Assembly (NCBI GenBank): GCA_963665015.2
Contig: CAXXSY010000003.1
Location: 124,001-188,000, forward strand
DNA: 64,000 nucleotides
Reading direction: 5' to 3'
Source: G963662655 sp963665015
GTDB lineage: Bacteria; Cloacimonadota; Cloacimonadia; Cloacimonadales; JAIOQZ01
Position 1 is the first letter of the stretch. Every line of letters starts with the position of its first letter. A program made the translations under genes and the position numbers. Under the pieces are notes generated by a model. It worked only from the letters and a program-made list of their open reading frames with translations, was not told where the DNA came from and ran no database searches. Positions 61,994 to 64,000 of this stretch are shown here, piece by piece.

Positions 61994-64000
61994 ATGAAAC
62001 TCAAGCGCTTGTGTGTATTTCTAATATTCATGGTTGCGTTGTCGCTTTCCGCGGCGACGATTACCGCACCTCTCGAGGAAGCAATGGAATCGGCCGCCAG
62101 AAGCGAGCTGATTCAAGTGAATATCCGACTTCAGGATCAATACGATGTACAGGAGTTGCACCAGGCAACCCGCGGTATGAGCAAGATGCAGAAACGGGAC
62201 CATGTGGTTTCCGAGCTGAAGGCCTTTGCATCGTACCATCAATCGGGACTGTTGAACATTCTGAAAACTTCCGGCGGCGTTGAAGACATCAACCCGCTTT
62301 GGATATCGAATGTGGTAACTTGCCGCGCGACCCCGGAGGCAATCCGTCAGATCGCGCAGCGGACCGACGTGAAGTCCATCGATCTGGACGAGATGCGCAA
62401 GATGATCGACGAGCGCGAGCGCGAGAACAGCGTGCAGGTCCCCGGTCAGCCCGGTTCCCGCGAGATCACGTGGAACGTTTCGCACGTCGGCGCGACGAGC
62501 GTGTGGTCACAGGGCTACTACGGTGCGGGTGTGCTTGTCGCCGTGATCGATACCGGCGTCAACTACAACCACCAGGACCTTCAGGACCACATGTGGACAC
62601 ACGGATCATATCCCTATCACGGCTACGACTTCGTCAACGGTGATAACAACCCGATGGACGACGACGGCCACGGAACCCATTGTGCCGGGACGGTCGCGGG
62701 TGACGGAACCGCCGGTTCGCAGACCGGTGTTGCTCCCGAAGCGACCATCATGGCGCTGAAGGTGCTGGATAACAGCGGTAGCGGTACCGAGTCCGGCGTA
62801 TGGAACGCGATCCAGTTCGCCGTCGATCAGGGCGCGGATGTCATCAGCATGTCTCTCGGCTGGCAGCACTCCTGGGGTGTCGATCGCGAGACCTGGCGCG
62901 ACAATTTCAACAACGTCCTGGCAGCCGGCATGGTCGCGGCCGTCGCGGCAGGTAACGAAGGTGACGAGCAGAGCAGCTATCCGATCCCGGATAACGTGCG
63001 CACACCGGGTGATTGCCCACCGCCATGGCTTCACCCCGACCAGACCCTCACCGGCGGTATCTCCTCCGTGATCTGCGTCGGGGCCACCGACAGCAGCGAC
63101 AACCTCGCCTACTTCTCCAGCCTCGGACCCTGTACCTGGGAAGACGAATCCGCTTACGGCGACTACGTATATAACGGCGGAAGCAGCATGGGCATCATTC
63201 GCCCGGACATCTCCGCGCCGGGATACAATATCAAATCGCTCGACTATGCCAATACATCCGGCTACGAAGACGGCTGGAACGGAACCTCGATGGCGACGCC
63301 ATGTAACGCGGGTGTCATTGCCCTGATGCTATCCAAGAACCCGGACCTCACACCGGCGGAGATCGATCAGATACTCGAAGAAAATTCCGTGCAACTGGCA
63401 GCCTCCAAGAACAATAGCTTCGGATCGGGTCGCGTGGACGCCCTCGCGGCAGTCAACGCCGTTCCCGCCGGTACCGATCCGCCCAACGTGGCAACCAACC
63501 CCGATCCATCGAACGGTTCCACCACCACCGGCGTCCCCTCAGGCTTGAGTTGGACCAACGGCGGCGGAGCTTCATCCTATACGGTCTATGTGGGAACCAA
63601 CAACGGTGCGCCCTGGAACCTGATCAACGGTCAAACCACCACAGCGCCATATATATCGGCTTCCGGGTTGTCCTACGAAACCACCTACTACTGGAAAGTC
63701 GATTCACACAACGCGAACGGCGACGCGGTCGGCACGATCTGGAGATTCACCACGGGTTCTCCGGCGGACGAAGACTTCGAAACGGGCGATTTCACCAAAT
63801 GGGACTGGACCTTCTCCGGTAATGCAAACTGGATCATCGACAGCAATACACATTACGACGGAAGCTACAGCGCCCGTTCGGGGGTGATTACACACGACCA
63901 GTCAACTTCCATGTCGATCACGCTGAACTGCAGCGAGAGCGGAACGATTTCCTTCTACAGAAAGATATCGTCCGAACCGAGTTACGACTACCTGCGCTTC
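61994..64000 (+). CDS. S8 subtilisin-like secreted protease (3' end outside window)
   Basis: The first 669 residues of an exported serine protease, open to the window edge. AAGGAGA precedes the start, and the signal is RLCVFLIFMVALSLSAA. An inhibitor-like pro-region runs to about residue 150. The catalytic residues are Asp186 (VAVIDTGVNYNHQDL), His226 (GHGTHCAGTVAG) and Ser432 (NGTSMATPCNAGV), with the oxyanion Asn in AAVAAGNEG. An FN3-like domain comes next (SYTVYVGTNN, TTYYWKVDSHN), then a jelly-roll-like region (EDFETGDFTKWDWTFSGN) of the kind seen before anchoring domains. A T9SS tail may lie beyond the edge. It is a distinct subfamily from the protease at 19903. Confidence 0.93.
   Translation, partial: MKLKRLCVFLIFMVALSLSAATITAPLEEAMESAARSELIQVNIRLQDQYDVQELHQATRGMSKMQKRDHVVSELKAFASYHQSGLLNILKTSGGVEDINPLWISNVVTCRATPEAIRQIAQRTDVKSIDLDEMRKMIDERERENSVQVPGQPGSREITWNVSHVGATSVWSQGYYGAGVLVAVIDTGVNYNHQDLQDHMWTHGSYPYHGYDFVNGDNNPMDDDGHGTHCAGTVAGDGTAGSQTGVAPEATIMALKVLDNSGSGTESGVWNAIQFAVDQGADVISMSLGWQHSWGVDRETWRDNFNNVLAAGMVAAVAAGNEGDEQSSYPIPDNVRTPGDCPPPWLHPDQTLTGGISSVICVGATDSSDNLAYFSSLGPCTWEDESAYGDYVYNGGSSMGIIRPDISAPGYNIKSLDYANTSGYEDGWNGTSMATPCNAGVIALMLSKNPDLTPAEIDQILEENSVQLAASKNNSFGSGRVDALAAVNAVPAGTDPPNVATNPDPSNGSTTTGVPSGLSWTNGGGASSYTVYVGTNNGAPWNLINGQTTTAPYISASGLSYETTYYWKVDSHNANGDAVGTIWRFTTGSPADEDFETGDFTKWDWTFSGNANWIIDSNTHYDGSYSARSGVITHDQSTSMSITLNCSESGTISFYRKISSEPSYDYLRF

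Overview
The window reads as chromosomal DNA of a Gram-negative (diderm) bacterium of the Fibrobacteres-Chlorobi-Bacteroidetes (FCB) type. It encodes SurA-like chaperones, a BamD-like lipoprotein and apolipoprotein N-acyltransferase. Three secreted proteins end in type IX secretion (T9SS) sorting tails, and a PorV/PorQ-like barrel lies between two of them. Coding DNA is moderately GC-rich, dense and in long same-strand operons. The phylum cannot be fixed from this window; Cloacimonadota/Delongbacteria/Marinimicrobia-like lineages would fit.

Layout. 1-2019: end of a peptidyl-prolyl isomerase gene, a SurA-like isomerase and pgpA, facing a lone FtsX/MacB-like permease (2068-4464, minus). 4465-5363 is non-coding and holds a 216-bp palindromic MITE-like element. 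5364-7511: PEGA lipoprotein. 7634-13254: an apparent regulatory island made of a 1267-aa sigma-54 activator with a degenerate kinase-like sensor, four copies of a 16-bp palindrome, a hairpin array, a sigma-54 promoter, a 94-aa small protein and a methyltransferase. 13268-24075: T9SS cargo (sialidase-like protein, M6 protease, S8 protease) with the PorV-like barrel. 24098-35704: a nearly gap-free run of housekeeping genes (HEAT protein, greA, M18 aminopeptidase, YbgF-like, BamD-like, nadD, rsgA, NAD kinase, recN, membrane proteins, eno). 35945-42648: two signalling proteins, including a soluble kinase with nine PAS domains. 43042-45847: obgE, dprA, rph. 45837-47356: an AT-richer two-gene ATPase plus nuclease-like module, a candidate defence cassette. 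47593-49283: ECF sigma factor with a beta-repeat protein. 49340-53771 (minus): recJ, propeller lipoprotein, lnt, merR. 53837-54274 (minus): RNase P RNA. 54308-57226 (minus): zinc-ribbon protein, nadC, STAS protein, GNAT. 57473-61453 (minus): 1326-aa surface protein with six repeats. 61708-64000: TfoX-C protein and a truncated S8 protease.

How it fits together. The SurA-like, BamD-like and Lnt proteins build the outer envelope, and the PorV-like protein probably shuttles the sorting-tail proteases across it. The most novel-looking parts are the sigma-54 activator locus with its palindromes and the ATPase/PD-(D/E)XK-like pair. All functional calls come from reading motifs by eye; no database search was run.
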